Assembly (NCBI GenBank): GCA_043228905.1
Contig: JBHGNT010000013.1
Coordinates: 15,996,001-16,060,000, forward strand
Length of the DNA stretch: 64,000 nt
Direction of reading: 5' to 3'
DNA from: Azolla caroliniana
Taxonomy: Eukaryota; Polypodiophyta
A program made the position numbers and the translations under genes. Positions within the stretch are counted from its first letter, which is position 1. Every line of letters starts with the position of its first letter. This document shows, piece by piece, positions 43,871 to 55,265 of the stretch. Below the pieces are notes generated by a model. That model was given only the letters and a program-made list of their open reading frames with translations, was not told where the DNA came from and searched no databases.

Positions 43871-46800
43871 ATGAGGGGGTCGGATCTTGCAGAGGCCATG
43901 GCTTCGGCCGTGGACCGGATAGTGAGCGCGTGCGAGGGCACCGGCGCCCTTGACAGGGCTATTGAGGCGATCATCGGTATGATCGGCCAGTTCAGTGGAA
44001 AGGATGCCACGAGTTATTTGGCGTCCTACCGGGCGGAGATGTTGATGAGGGATATTCCGGAAGAGAGGCGTCTTGCCGGATTCCCTCGAGTGGCGATGCC
44101 GAGCATCCATGCGGAGGTGCTCGAGGTCCGGGCGGAGAGCTGGACCTGGGAGGAGTTCGAAGGACGGCTCCTGGAGAAATACGGGTTGGATGACGCGCTT
44201 CGACTTTCGAAGCGGGGCTTCATGGAGTGGGTGGAGTCCCCCAACAAAGGAAGAAATGCGTTGATACTCCTCTAGGAGTTTGAGGAACGCTTTGCGCGCC
44301 TTTCGGCGCTCGACCGGACCGTTCTGGACACAAGTCGTGTCCTACTGTTTGTCAAATCGGTTGACGCACGGGATCGGGGGCAAGTGGGCTCCTTACTGGA
44401 AACCGAAGACGGGCTGACGGCCGACTGGGCAGCGGTAAAAAGAGTCTGCGGCCGTTTTGACAAACGGTGGGAGTGGGCTGATACAGAGGCGACCGGGGCG
44501 GGACCTGTCACAACAAGGAAGCTCGAACCGATACCGCAGGCGCGAAGGGAAGAGACCCGGGAGTGGCTCGAAACCGGTTCGGCTTCGACCGGCGTGGTCA
44601 GAGGCTCGTCCGGGGGGACATCTTTGGAGGAGTTGACATGGGCGGTAAAGGATCTCCAAATCGCCCAGGCTCGGAGGGAAGGTGGCGATCAAGCTTGTGA
44701 CCGACGGCCTCCGGCAAGAAATAGGTGTATGTGGTGCGACGAGGTCGGCCACATCCGGAAAGACTGCGGGGACTTTGCGGAGGCTTTGAGAAGCCGGGTA
44801 GTGTACCTGTGGGAAGGTCGGTTGCATGCCAGCGATACCCGGAGGGCCCTGAACCGAAATGGCGGGCGAGGAGGAATGAAAAGGCTGATGGAAGAGGCGG
44901 CAGCCCGGCACGCGGAGACTGTCCACTACTCAACGTCAACCGGTATTCAGGTCGGAGGCAGCGAGGCCCGGAAGGAGAGCAAAGCCGGGTTCTGGCCGAC
45001 GGTGCTGGAAGGCCTCGCCGGTGCCCGACTAAAGAGAGACGAGGCGGACCTTGCGGAGAAGCGGGTCCAGGAGGTAACCGGGTGGAGTGACCTGGTCGAA
45101 GAAAAGACGGGTTTCGTCGAAGCAGCTTGCCAGAACTACGAGGCTTTGGTTGACGACAAACGAGTAGGTAAAACCGGAGGGGCCGGACCCTCACAGAGAT
45201 ACGAAACCCGATTCGGGCCGAAACGGAACGAGGCCGGTGAGTCCAGTACCCGGGATAACCACAAGAAGGGTGGATACCGTTTGGGCAGGGAGGTCGAAAG
45301 GACCACGGACCTACGAAAGGTCTTGGAAGAACGAATCCTCGACAGCAAAGTGGAACTGTCGTTGCGGGAGGTGCTCGGAATCGCCAAGAAGGAGTTCCAC
45401 GACTCCATCGTGGACTTGGTGAAGAGGAAGAGGCTGTCGATGGAGACAGAACCGGAAAGGCTGGTGGAGGTGCGGACGACGCACATAGAGGACATGGCGA
45501 TGGAAGACGAGTGGGCAGAGAGCCACTATTCGAGGCCACACTGGGCCCGAGCGACCACGGAAACACCGGTGAAGATCGGAGATGTTCAGGAACCGGTGGT
45601 GGCGCTGGTGGACCACGGTTCGGAAATAAACCTGATGTCCATGGACTTCTACAAGAAGGGAAAATGGCCGATCAACACCAAGCATGGGTGGAAGATATGA
45701 GCGGCGACGCGCGCCACCGAGGAACTACACGGGGCTTGCCCAAACGTGCGAGTCAAGATCGACGACGTCGAGATAGACCAGCACTTCTTTGTGCAGGAGA
45801 ACTGTACATTACGGCAACGCGAATGGAGACCAAGGTGCTGGACAACGGGTCGGCTTACGCGAGGGTCAAGAGTCAGGATGGGCGTCATTCGGTCCAGTTC
45901 CTAACGGTGTGATCGAACCACGAGCGAAACCGCGAGTCCCTCGATGGCGACAACCGAGAGGATTTTTAGAGAGGGCGGCCAAGGCGTCGGGCTGCGACAG
46001 TCCGGACACTCCGGGAAAACCCCACAAATGTACGATAGAGGCGAAACCAAAGAAACCTTGCACCGTAAGTAGGAAGTTTTGTTTCTCCGACAACGGAGGG
46101 TGTACGATAGTCGGCATCGTTGGCCGAGAAAAGACAAGGGCGGAAGAGCGACTTCGGGCGTGCGGAGTTCTCGGGCCCAGCGAGGAAATCAACGGTGCCG
46201 TGGAGGCGGTCTCTTTCGACGACACCTTGGGAATACTGCGAGAGGTGGTCGGAGAGGGCCTTAAAGAGGATTGGATGATACCGGTTTGTTCAGAAGAGAT
46301 GTACGAAGTCATCGCGGACTTCAGTCGAGGGCTCGAGTCGGATCGGACGGCCCGGGTTAACACGAGGTACAAGACTGTGGACCGGAAGGTAAGGCCAGTC
46401 GCGGCACCCTTACCGGAGGGCAGCGAGTTGCGAATCAAGGGGGTCGCGTCGGACCCCAGTTTACGAGATCCGGCCTGCATAGGACACACCTTCACCGACA
46501 GAACGCTACGTGAGCTCAAAATTGGTGGGGGCGGGTTCCTACTGCCGACGGAAGAAGACCGGTTTCGGAGAATGCTCGGAAGGCACTGGAAAGCCTTCGC
46601 ATTCTCACCGGAAGAGATCGGGTGCGTAGACCCGACAGTCGTGAAGCCGATGGTGATATTCACGGTACCGCATGTACCGTGGAATCTCAAACCAATTACG
46701 GTACCGAGAGCTCACATCCCGGAGCTGATGGAGCTGTTGAGGCAGAAAGTTGATCTGGGCATCCTCGAACCGTTGAGTGCCCCGTACTCGAACCGGTGGT

Positions 46801-49479
46801 TTACCGTACCAAAGAAGAACGGGACGTTGCGCTTCATTCAAGACCTGCAACCGGTCAACAGAGTGACCATTCGGAACGCAGGAATCGGACCAATGATAGA
46901 CGAGTTCGCGGAGGCCTTCGCCGGAAGGTCAATCTACTTGGTCGGTGATCTGTACTCGGGGTACAATCAGTTCCAACTAGCCGTATAGAGCAGAGACATT
47001 ACGACGATGCAGACTCCTCTCGGCCTAGTGCGGATGTGTACCCTGCCACAAGGAGGGACGAACTCGGTGGCCCAGATGGTGAATGCGATGAACAACGTGC
47101 TGAGGGATTGTATCCCGGACATCACCATGCCATTCTTGGACGACATCCCGATCAAGGGATGTCCGGTGGAGGAAAAGGACGAAACGATCGGACAGGACGG
47201 ATGCTAGAGATTCGTGGCGACACACATTGACGACTGCGAGAGGGTGCTGTAGAGGCTAGAGGACGTGAGGCTCACCTTCTCCGGGGAGAAATCGGCCTTC
47301 GGGCAATCAGAGATCATGGTCGTCGGACATCTATGCGGACCGTATGGCCGGAAACCGTCTCCGGCTAAGGTGGAAGCCATCTCCGCAATGAAGCCCGACT
47401 GTAACTCGGTCACGGAGGTACGAAGGTTCTTGGGAGCATGCACGTTCTACCACATATGGATCCCACACTACGCCCACGTTGCCGAGCCACTATACGGGTT
47501 GCTGAAAAAGGGGCGAAAATTCGAGTGGCGAGACGAGCATACGGAGTCGGTCCGAAAGATGAAGGAGGCTCTTGCTGCAGCTCCGGCACTCCGGAAGGCT
47601 GTCTACGAGAAAAGCACTCCCATCTACATAACGGTAGATACAAGTCCGACCGGGATTGGATGGGTCGTCAAGCAAGAAGATGAGGACGGCATTCGGTTCC
47701 CAATCCGGTTCGGCGCGAAGGTCCTCAGCGAGCGACAACGAGGATACGCCCAGGTTAAACACGAACTCTGGGGTATCGTTTCGGCGGTGAAGGGCGATAA
47801 AGACTATCTGATCGGGACAGAGGTGATTATCGAGACGGACTGCCTGCCGATTCTTGGCATGGTTTCCGGATGCGCAACCCCGGACCTGGCAATGCTCAAG
47901 TGCATAGCGTACATCAAGTCCCTGGATCCGGAAATACGACACATTTCCGGGAAAGACAATGCCATGGCCGACATGCTTTCGAGGGTGCGATTCGACGACG
48001 AGGGCGGCATGGTTTCGGAGGACGAGGAAGTCGGCGTAGACTTCTTCGAGGCGGCCTACGTAACAAGCGAGGGAGGGAGCAATGACGATGACGCCGGACG
48101 CGTCATGGACAAAGGACGAGGCCAACCGGATCCGGAAGAAAGCGTACCGATTCTTTCTCCGGAACGGATACTTGTGGAAGCACCCGAAGAAGAGAAACGC
48201 CATCCCGCTCCGAGTAGTGGCGATGGAGGAGGAACAGGAGGAGTTGCTGAAGGCCTACCACGACAGCCCCTAGGCTGGACACCGTGGGACGTGGGCCACG
48301 TTCGAGAAACTAAAGGGGAAGTACTGGTGGCCGGGGCTGTACCGGGACGTGCATCGGTTCGTGACAACTTGTGAGAGCTGTCAGATGCACTCTATAGTCC
48401 GACATCGGGACGAGCTTCACCCTACATACCCTCCGGCCATCCACTTCAAATGGATGGTAGATTTGGTGACGATGCCGATGGGCGTAGGGCAGATGCGATA
48501 TCTGGTGCTGGCCGAGGAGAACCTGACGAACCAGGTGGAAGGCCGAGCCCTGCAGAACAAAACGACCGCAGCTGTGTGTCGGTTCTTGATCGAGGACGTG
48601 ATATGCTGGTACGGGTGCGTCGGAAAGATCGTGGCTGACCGTGGGGAGTTGGACGCCGAAGAGGTCGAGGAGCTGTTCGACCGGTTAGGGGTCAAGCTCT
48701 CGCTCACCACAGCGTACAATCCGGAGGCAAACGGGAAGGTGGAGCGCGGGCACGGACCGATCGTCAAAGCGCTAGTCCGGGCATGCGGAGGCCAGGCCGG
48801 GGACTGGCCACGACTGTTACCTTATGCCTTGTGGGCGGACCGGACAACGCACAGTTCGGTAACCGGGTTCATGCCGTCAGAGCTCATGTTCGGACAGAAG
48901 CCGATCATGCCGATGGAACGGACGATCTCCTCTTGGGCGACAGTAGACTGGAGAGACGAGATGAGTCGGGAAGAACTGCTAGCGGCGCGTATACGGCAGC
49001 TTGAGCGGAGGCCAGAGGACGTGGAACGAGCGGCGGAGAGACTTCGGACGGCGAGGATGAAGAACAAAGCCCGGTTCGACCGAACGCACCGGCTCCGACC
49101 GAAGAAAATCGAGGAAGGTGACTGGGTGCTAGTCTACGACAACAGCCTCGACAACCAGCACCGGGCAATACAGAAGTTTGCAAAGCTGTGGTTCGGGCCT
49201 TACGTGGTAACGAGCGCCAATGACAACGGGACGTATCATCTGGCGGAACTCGACAGTACGAGGATGGCGGCACCGGTAGCATGGAAGCGGATCAAAGCGT
49301 TCAAGAAGCGCCACGACGGCGAACCGGATTTAAGAGGCCTGGACAACGACGACGAACAGTCCGAGACGGAGGACGAACCGATGGACGAGGAACTGGAACC
49401 GGAACCGGTTTTTTCCAACCAGAACACAATTTTGGCGCATACCGGTGGATGCGCGGTTAGGTGGGGGCAGATGTCGTGA
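43871..49479 (+). pseudogene. G1 gypsy gag-pol, decayed
   Basis: One original frame is readable through interruptions. Gag runs 43871-44640, with a zinc knuckle CMWCDEVGHIRKDC near 44730. The protease follows (ALVDHGSEINLMS near 45603-45640, with DHG in place of DSG/DTG). The RT region (46600-47200) has FTVPKKNGTLRFIQDLQPVN, GDLYSGYNQFQLAV and MPFLDDIPI. RNase H (47620-48000) has DTSPTGIGWVVKQ. The integrase (48100-49000) has HRG...CESCQMHSIV, then VADRGELDAEE and TTAYNPEANGKVERGH. A C-terminal GPYVV-type tail ends acidic. Defects are in-frame stops at 44273 (TAG), 45698 (TGA), 46986, 47205 and about 47251 (TAG), and frame changes near 45700-45790 and 48070. Several stops look like C-to-T changes. 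It therefore makes no full polyprotein. Confidence 0.9.
49460..49471 (+). other. Polypurine tract of G1
   Basis: GGTGGGGGCAGA directly precedes the 3' LTR. Confidence 0.7.
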
Positions 49480-50133
49480 AGAAAACTGTCCCTTAGACCA
49501 ATCGGTGCATATCGGGCGTGAACCGGCTCTTCACACGTGCGCGCCCCTTAATGTATATAAAAGAGAATTAGGTACAAAGGCATATCCTAGGTAGTTAGAT
49601 TCGGTAGGTAGGAAGTTAATGAGAAAAGCGGCTCCCTTCTTGAAGCTATAAAAGAGAGGGAGACGCGGGGAGGAAGGGATCGCGCATTGAGGAGGACGAA
49701 GTGCCGTCGGACCGTAACCGAACGCTTCTCCTATGTTTGTTCTCTATTGCTCTTCTCTGCAGGTTTTCGGGAGGCTCGCGCTGCTTCCAGGAACGCCCGT
49801 GTGCTTCCGGCAGCACCTCCATCCTATCCCCTTTTCGTGCGCAGATGAACAGGCATCGACATCTGTTCGTCGGCCTGTTCGGTTGTAACCGCTCGCGTGC
49901 TCTGTTGTGTATTTGTTAATCCGTTAATATACAAACTTTCGTGTCTCTCTGTCTCTGTGTCCATTCGTGTTTTTTGCGTTGATGGGCCATGTCCCTGTGT
50001 TTCTTTGCTCATATGCAACCGGTCGTCTCTCTCTCTCTCTCTCTCTCTCTTTCCCCTCCTATCACCTGCTCTTCGGTTCAAGACTCCGGTGGTCCCGCCT
50101 CGTTTCTCCACACACGTGCGTAGTAACACGACA
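49472..50133 (+). repeat. 3' LTR of gypsy G1
   Basis: TGTCGTGAAG...ACACGACA, the counterpart of 43175-43826 with scattered substitutions and a longer CT run (about 50025-50050). Confidence 0.92.
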
Positions 50134-50147
50134 ACGTTTTCTTAACA

Positions 50148-50183
50148 TTATGCACGACATTCGCCAACAGTTGTCCAAAAATG
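50148..50183 (+). pseudogene. Copia C gag, continuation after the nested insertions
   Basis: Joined across the TTATG target site, the frame continues LCTTFANSCPKM and then meets a stop. This confirms that the 42225-50147 block is an insertion into gag. The next LTR begins at 50184. Confidence 0.75.
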
Positions 50184-50524
50184 TGACTCTTTTGTCGAAT
50201 ACGGGGATATAATGACCACATTGTCCCATTTGAACATACTAGGTTAGGACATATTTGTAATAAGGCAAAAGGGCAGTTGCCCTAGTAACTGACTTTGTGA
50301 TGATGTCACCATTCTTTGTATTGCAACTTCTTGATTAATAAAGTTACATTGTTGTGTGCTTCTCTGGATCTCGGTCTCATTCTCTCACTCTATCTTTCTT
50401 GATCTTATCGAGTTGTCTCAGTTTGATTCATTCTGTTCATCTTGTTTTTTGGCCTTCGTCAACTTGTTGATCTTCATGATTATAGTGTTGTTTATGTTTT
50501 CTCCATTGATGACTGTTTACAACA
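50184..50524 (+). repeat. LTR 1 of copia fragment B
   Basis: TGACTCTTTTGTCGAATACGG...GTTTACAACA, followed at once by a PBS-like TTGGTATCAAAGCCG. It pairs with 52146-52514. Confidence 0.8.
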
Positions 50525-51117
50525 TTTGGTATCAAAGCCGAGGTTGCTAATCTGTTGTTGGCTGTTATATGTACATCACTTCTTATTACATCCATTGAAG
50601 ACTTCAGGTTTGTCATACTCTTGGAAAAGATTTTTAGATTTCAGTCGGACTGAAATCTTTTGTTTGACAACTCTCAAGAATTCATGCTATGAGAACAGAC
50701 ACTTCAAGTAGGCCAATTGGTTGTACTCTCATTTGTGGTTGTAGTTGCTCAAAATGGAATCTTGAACGAGGCAACACAATCCGTGGTCAATTTGGCTAAG
50801 CAACACATCGGATAGACCGATCGGCTCTATCTTGCCCCTTGTTGTAGCCACTTCGAGCAGGGTCGGCAATCCAACTAGCAAATCCATGCCTAATTCGGCT
50901 AGGTGACACTCGGATAGACCAGTCAGCTCTACTTTGATTCGGTCGTACTCACCTTGGGCAGGACAAGCCGATCAACCGACTAAGTTTGTGTCCGATTCAA
51001 CTAGATCAAATTCGGGTGAACTAGTGGGTTGCACCCTCTTACCGATTGTAGCCACCTCTGGACAAAAATTCTCAATTAGCTCAAGTCAAGAATGACATCC
51101 AATCTGGCTCATCAGAG

Positions 51118-51960
51118 ATGAGCCTTAGGAAGTTCGACGACGTGAATTTCAATTTTTGGAAGGAGCAAATGCATGACTATTTGATTGTGAAGGTTTAGGT
51201 TGATCCGATTGAGTATGAGATGTCACGGACACACCAAGCGCAAGCTCTCGACGAATACAAATCGAATGAGTGGACGAAGTTGGACCAAATTGTTCGCGCC
51301 ACCATTCGGATGCACTTGCCCGAATTTGTCTATTACACAATGCGGTCGTGTTCGAACTTTCCAATTATGGAAAACATTGTCGAACACTTACAAGAAGAAG
51401 GTGGTTGCCACCAAGCTATATCTAATCCAGTGCCTTTACAACCGTTGAATGAAAGAGTCCAATTTGGTCCAGGCACAACTCAACGAGTTTGAAAGCATAA
51501 ATTCCTATATTTCAGCTCAGGGGATGACGATTGAAGATGAGTTGAAAGCTCTTTTGCTAATGAGTAGTCTGCTCCCTTCGTGGGAAACTTCCGTCACTAT
51601 CGTATGCAATGCGTTAGATGTTGTCGTAAAGTACTCCGAAGTCACGAGCTCAATTTTGATGGAAGACATTCGGAAAAAATCGTTCATACATGATTCGCCT
51701 AGTGACGCGTACGTAGTACAAAGTTTAGCCGATCGATCGACCGAACAGTCGAGGAAGAAGTTCTTCTCGAAAACCGAACAATGCCTGAGGTCGGAGCAAG
51801 TTTAGGGATAGCAAGTTGTGCAATAATTACAAGAAACCTAGACCCATTATGGTCGATTTCCGTGCCCTCAAGTTCAAGAACAAAAAGGCTCAGAAATCGG
51901 AGCAAAAAGGTAATTGGCACGAGGAGGTCAATTTCGTCGGCTCATCAACCGAAGCCAAAT
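51118..51960 (+). pseudogene. Copia B gag pseudogene
   Basis: Gag text: MSLRKFDDVNFNFWKEQMHDY, then VDPIEYEM, WTKLDQIVRATIRMHLPEF, and later ELKALLLMSSLLPSWETS and FRALKFKNKKAQKSEQK. Stops and frame changes occur (first near 51199). It is related to the copia C gag at 41.7 kb. No pol follows in this orientation, so the element is deleted or gag-only. Confidence 0.75.
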
Positions 51961-52145
51961 TATCATTGATGATCGTTTCTTCGGTAGCCGATCCACCCAA
52001 TGGGTCATTACGTAAGGTTCTCTCTGATATAACTCGTTCTTAAATATCAGTTGTAGCTGTACTTGTTCCATGGAGGTGGCTTGCCGTGTTTCTGATCTCG
52101 TGTGTTGTGTTGGGCCGTCGAGAAGAGTTGACACGTCTGAAACCG
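51955..52145 (-). pseudogene. Copia pol-linker fragment, second copy of the tract at 41.18-41.36 kb
   Basis: The complement encodes GPTQHTR...TRQATSMEQ and ...GGSATEETIIND, paralleling the linker of D1 (GPTQHTS..., GGSAIEEMIIND). The two tracts lie in direct orientation about 10.8 kb apart, each just left of an LTR. Confidence 0.55.
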
Positions 52146-52514
52146 TGACACTTCTATCGAATACGGGGATATAATGGTCGTATTCAAATTGTCCCATTTG
52201 AACATACTAGGTTAGCACATGTTTGTAATAAGGCAAAAGCGCAATTGCCCTAGTTTAATTATTATATAAGTGACTTTGTAACCTAGTTGTGATGATGTTG
52301 CCATTCTTTGTATTGTAACTTCTTGAATAATAGAGTTACACTATTGTGTGCTTTTCTGGATCTTTGTCTCATTCTCTCACTCTATCTCTCTTGATCTTGT
52401 TGAGTTGTTTCAGTTTGATTCATTTTGTTCATCTTGATTTTTTGCCTTCATCAACTTTTTGATCTTCATCATATAGTGTTGTTTCTGTTTCCGCCATTGA
52501 CGACCGTTTACAAC
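52146..52514 (+). repeat. LTR 2 of copia fragment B
   Basis: TGACACTTCTATCGAATACGG...GTTTACAACA, similar throughout to 50184-50524. The flanks of the pair (AAATG and TCTTG) do not form a target duplication, so the locus is rearranged. Confidence 0.8.
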
Positions 52515-52519
52515 ATCTT

Positions 52520-53030
52520 GTTAGTTCAATTGGCTTTTTGGCCACCTTGTGCATTTCCGAACTTCAGATGACTTGGCGAGTCTCAAGATCCTAGAGCTGA
52601 TATCCAAAGTTTCCATCATGTTCATACCCGAGAAAAATACATTTCCGACACCTTGGCTCAAGTTTTCAACATTCATCTCGTGGTACAAGAGCGTATGCCT
52701 CGCATCCGAATATCTGCAAATTTCCATTATGTGGTTTTTGTTGATCTAGAGCTCTTGCAGAATTTGAAGTCCAAGAGGCCTACTTGGTGACATATTGATA
52801 ATATGTATGGCAGTAAGTAGCCCCTCGCCCCATACGCCATTCGAAAGTCCGGAATGGTGCAACATGGCAACAATTCGCTCATGAATTGTTCGGTTCATGC
52901 ATTCGGCAATGTCATTCTGCGCTAGACTATATGGAGCTATAAACTCTTGTCTAATGCCATGTTTTCAGCATAATTTGACGAATTCATCTAATTTTGTTGA
53001 GAGTCGAACTCAACTTCCCATAGTCATAGG
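52520..53030 (-). pseudogene. Copia integrase fragment (D2)
   Basis: Minus-strand reading gives the C-terminal half of a copia integrase: a TPQQNG-type block decayed to APYSLAQNDIAECMNRTIHE, then MLHHSGLSNGVWGE, PSRPLGLQ and a YSDARHTLLYHEM-like GYS region. The catalytic DD is missing. It is cut at 53033 by the LTR of copia E. Confidence 0.7.
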
Positions 53031-53033
53031 TTT

Positions 53034-53213
53034 TGTACTAGCTCATGGTCATACCAGGCTAGTTTTGTAAATAGTAGAAAGGGCACTTGCCCTAGTTTAG
53101 TTGGTATCTAAACCAACTCCTTCTAACTTAGTTAACTATTGGAAGTATTTTGGTTAATGTAATATACAGTCTTTTATCTCCGTCTTAAGCTCTCTCTCTC
53201 TCTCTCTGTTTTG

Positions 53214-53250
<37 letters not shown>

Positions 53251-53296
53251 ATCCTTCTCCTGCATCTCAGCCACTCTTGCTCCTCATTTCTTTACA
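53034..53296 (+). repeat. 5' LTR of copia E
   Basis: TGTACTAGC...TTCTTTACA directly precedes a PBS-like TGGTATTAGAGCAAGG (53297). It contains CT and CA runs (53190-53252). Only one LTR is in the window. Confidence 0.6.
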
Positions 53297-53398
53297 TGGT
53301 ATTAGAGCAAGGTTGCTTAATAGAATCTATTCAACTATGTTGTGGTAATCGCTGGCGATCAACATAACCGGCTCATCAACAAAGAAGAACTCGACATA

Positions 53399-54120
53399 AT
53401 GAACACTCAGATGGGAAGCGCTATTCCTACCGAGAATCTTGACAGAATGAACTTCGCATCTTGGGAATACAAGATGCATCAATACCTTGTCGGACAAGGT
53501 TAATGGAGCTACATTGAAGGAGCTCACGAAACTCAACCCAACCCAACACACGCCGACTATCCCACTTGGGAGCAGGCCGCAAGCTGTGTGTTGTATTGCC
53601 TTGCATCATGCGTTCATGATCATTTGCTTGGCTATATTCGAGATTCGAAAACACAGAAAGAAGCTTGGGGAAACCTCAAGAAGTTTTTTGCGGCCAACAC
53701 GGCTGCATGAAAGCTCCATCTTCGACAGGAGCTAAACAACATGCAATAGAGGGACATGTCGATCATAGGCTATACCTTAAAGATCAAGGAGCTGTGTGAC
53801 GCCCTTAGTTCGATTAATGTCGTAATCGACGATGACGAGATGGTGCAAATATGCCTCGGCGGCTTAGCACCCCGATTTGGCTCGATTAGATCGGCCATCC
53901 TTGCAAGGGAGAACCCTCCTTCATTTTTCGATCTCCAATCAATATTGTTGGTTGAGGAAAATCATGCCCGACAAAGAAGCAACGCACTAGAGGGTCATAT
54001 GCTTTACTCCCAATCGGATGATAGAAGAAATTTCGGGTGTGGAAATAGAGGTCGATTCGAACAAGGCTCTAATGGTTGGCAGACTCAAGAGAGTAACTCC
54101 CACCAATGGCAAGCAGACAG
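53399..54120 (+). pseudogene. Copia E gag (interrupted by gypsy G2)
   Basis: It starts ATGAACACTCAG. The text has ENLDRMNFASWEYKMHQYL, YIRDSKTQKEAWGNLKKFF, MSIIGYTLKIKELCDALSS and EENHARQRSNALEG, like copia gag. At least three internal stops occur (for example at the residue after NTAA). It is split at 54120 by G2 and resumes at 60850 for about 55 bp before the LTR of element F. Confidence 0.8.
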
Positions 54121-54593
54121 TGTTATGTACACATAACGTTGGTGAGGGTAGGTCACCAATATTTACATTAGTGAAGGGTATGTTCACTAATGTTAAAAAG
54201 GGGACTAATGATTGGATAGAAGGAATGATAAGTGCATGCACTATCATGATTTGGACAACCAATGAATGGAGAGCCTTTTAGAAAGGCACATCTATTCAAG
54301 GGGCCTAAGAAAAGGTATAAATATGAGGCTTAGCTACCCTCATAAGGACATTACGTCGGAAGGCTGTTGTCTTAGACACCGGTGGTGCGGGCTAGGCTTT
54401 TGTCTCGACGATCGTGTTTATCTCTTCCAAGGTATTAGTCATCCTAATATCCGGCGGTATGGGATGTCGTTGGTAGGTTGGCTATGTCTAGATCATAGTT
54501 CGGGGGTGGTCGGGTGGAACGGGTTCTTCTATCCATTCTATTTTCCTTCTTTTACTTTAGTTTGGTCTATTGATTAGTAATAGACTCTTAACA
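54121..54593 (+). repeat. 5' LTR of gypsy G2
   Basis: 473 bp. The first 18 bases contain a GTTATGT/ACATAAC stem-forming repeat. PBS TGGTATCAAAGC follows at 54595-54606. Confidence 0.92.
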
Positions 54594-54799
54594 GTGGTAT
54601 CAAAGCATTTACTAACAATTTTTTTTGTTGTTTTGATGTTTTTTGTGTCTAAGCGATGGGGATCTAACAACATTCTTAACCCGATATTCTTCTTTCTCGA
54701 TCTCTCTCTTCTTTCTATGATGTGTTCTTTATGGTCGAATCAAATTTGTATTACGTTTTCTTTTCTTTTCTTTTCTTTCTTCTTTCTACCATGATACGA

Positions 54800-55265
54800 T
54801 TTTAATTATTATTGTGCATCGGGCCGAGCATGTTTGCACTAATCGCACACGCTCAACTCATGGCCCTTTTGTATATTGCGATGTATCTCCCACTCTCCCC
54901 TCTCTCGAGCCTTATCTTACGATATTAATTATTGTTGTGCATTGGGTCGAGCGTGTTTTCCCTAATCGCACACGCTCACCTCATGGCCCTTTTGCATATG
55001 ATGTTGAGTATGCCACTCTTTCCTTTATTGAGCCATCACTTGGCTAATTCTATGGGATGTTGTGGTCTTGACGAGGTGTATGTCGCCTACCTATGCCATT
55101 CTACTCTCTATTGAGCCATCACTTGGCCGATTCTATGGGAGGTTGTGGCCTTAACGAGGTATATATCGCTTACCTATGCCACTTTACTCTTTATTGAGCC
55201 ATCAATTGGCTGATTCTAAGGAGATGTGGTGGTCTTGAGGAGGTGCATGTCAACTACCTTAGGGT
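54800..55265 (+). repeat. Tandem repeats in the G2 leader
   Basis: Two copies of a roughly 123-bp unit (GCACACGCTCA...TCATGGCCCTTTT, near 54808 and 54931) are followed by three copies of an 83-bp unit starting at 55011, 55094 and 55177 (TATTGAGCCATCACTTGGC...GACGAGGTG). They lie between the PBS and gag; 55266-56250 shows nothing else recognisable. Confidence 0.8.

Larger units (their letters stand above)
43175..50133 (+). mobile_element. GC-rich Ty3/gypsy element G1 (TSD ACGT)
   Basis: Bounded by TGTCGTG...CACGACA and by ACGT on both sides (43171-43174 and 50134-50137). It sits inside the family-A solo LTR. LTRs are 652 and 662 bp and differ at roughly 3% of positions by eye. Gag, protease, RT, RNase H and integrase come in gypsy order, with no obvious chromodomain. 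GC content is clearly above the flanks. Stops and frameshifts inactivate it. Confidence 0.93.
42225..50147 (+). mobile_element. Solo LTR of copia family A, split by two later insertions (TSD TTATG)
   Basis: The LTR pieces are 42225-42445, 42917-43174 and 50134-50147. Its ends (TGTTGAGAAGCAAGC and ACGTTTTCTTAACA) match the LTRs of the young element at 7-12 kb in reverse orientation. A perfect TTATG duplication occurs at 42220-42224 and 50148-50152, inside the copia C gag. The AGCTAATTAGCT palindrome cluster is retained (about 42320-42400). It is more diverged than the complete element's LTRs. Confidence 0.9.

Noticed and set aside
44598-46690. Long minus-strand frames (up to 322 codons) in gypsy G1
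   Set aside because: They are antisense to gag-pol, have low-complexity Pro/Ser composition and no domains; open only because of high GC.
50184-52514. Simple intact copia insertion for fragment B
   Set aside because: The flanking pentamers do not match, the left flank is copia C gag and the right flank an oppositely oriented integrase, so the locus is rearranged.
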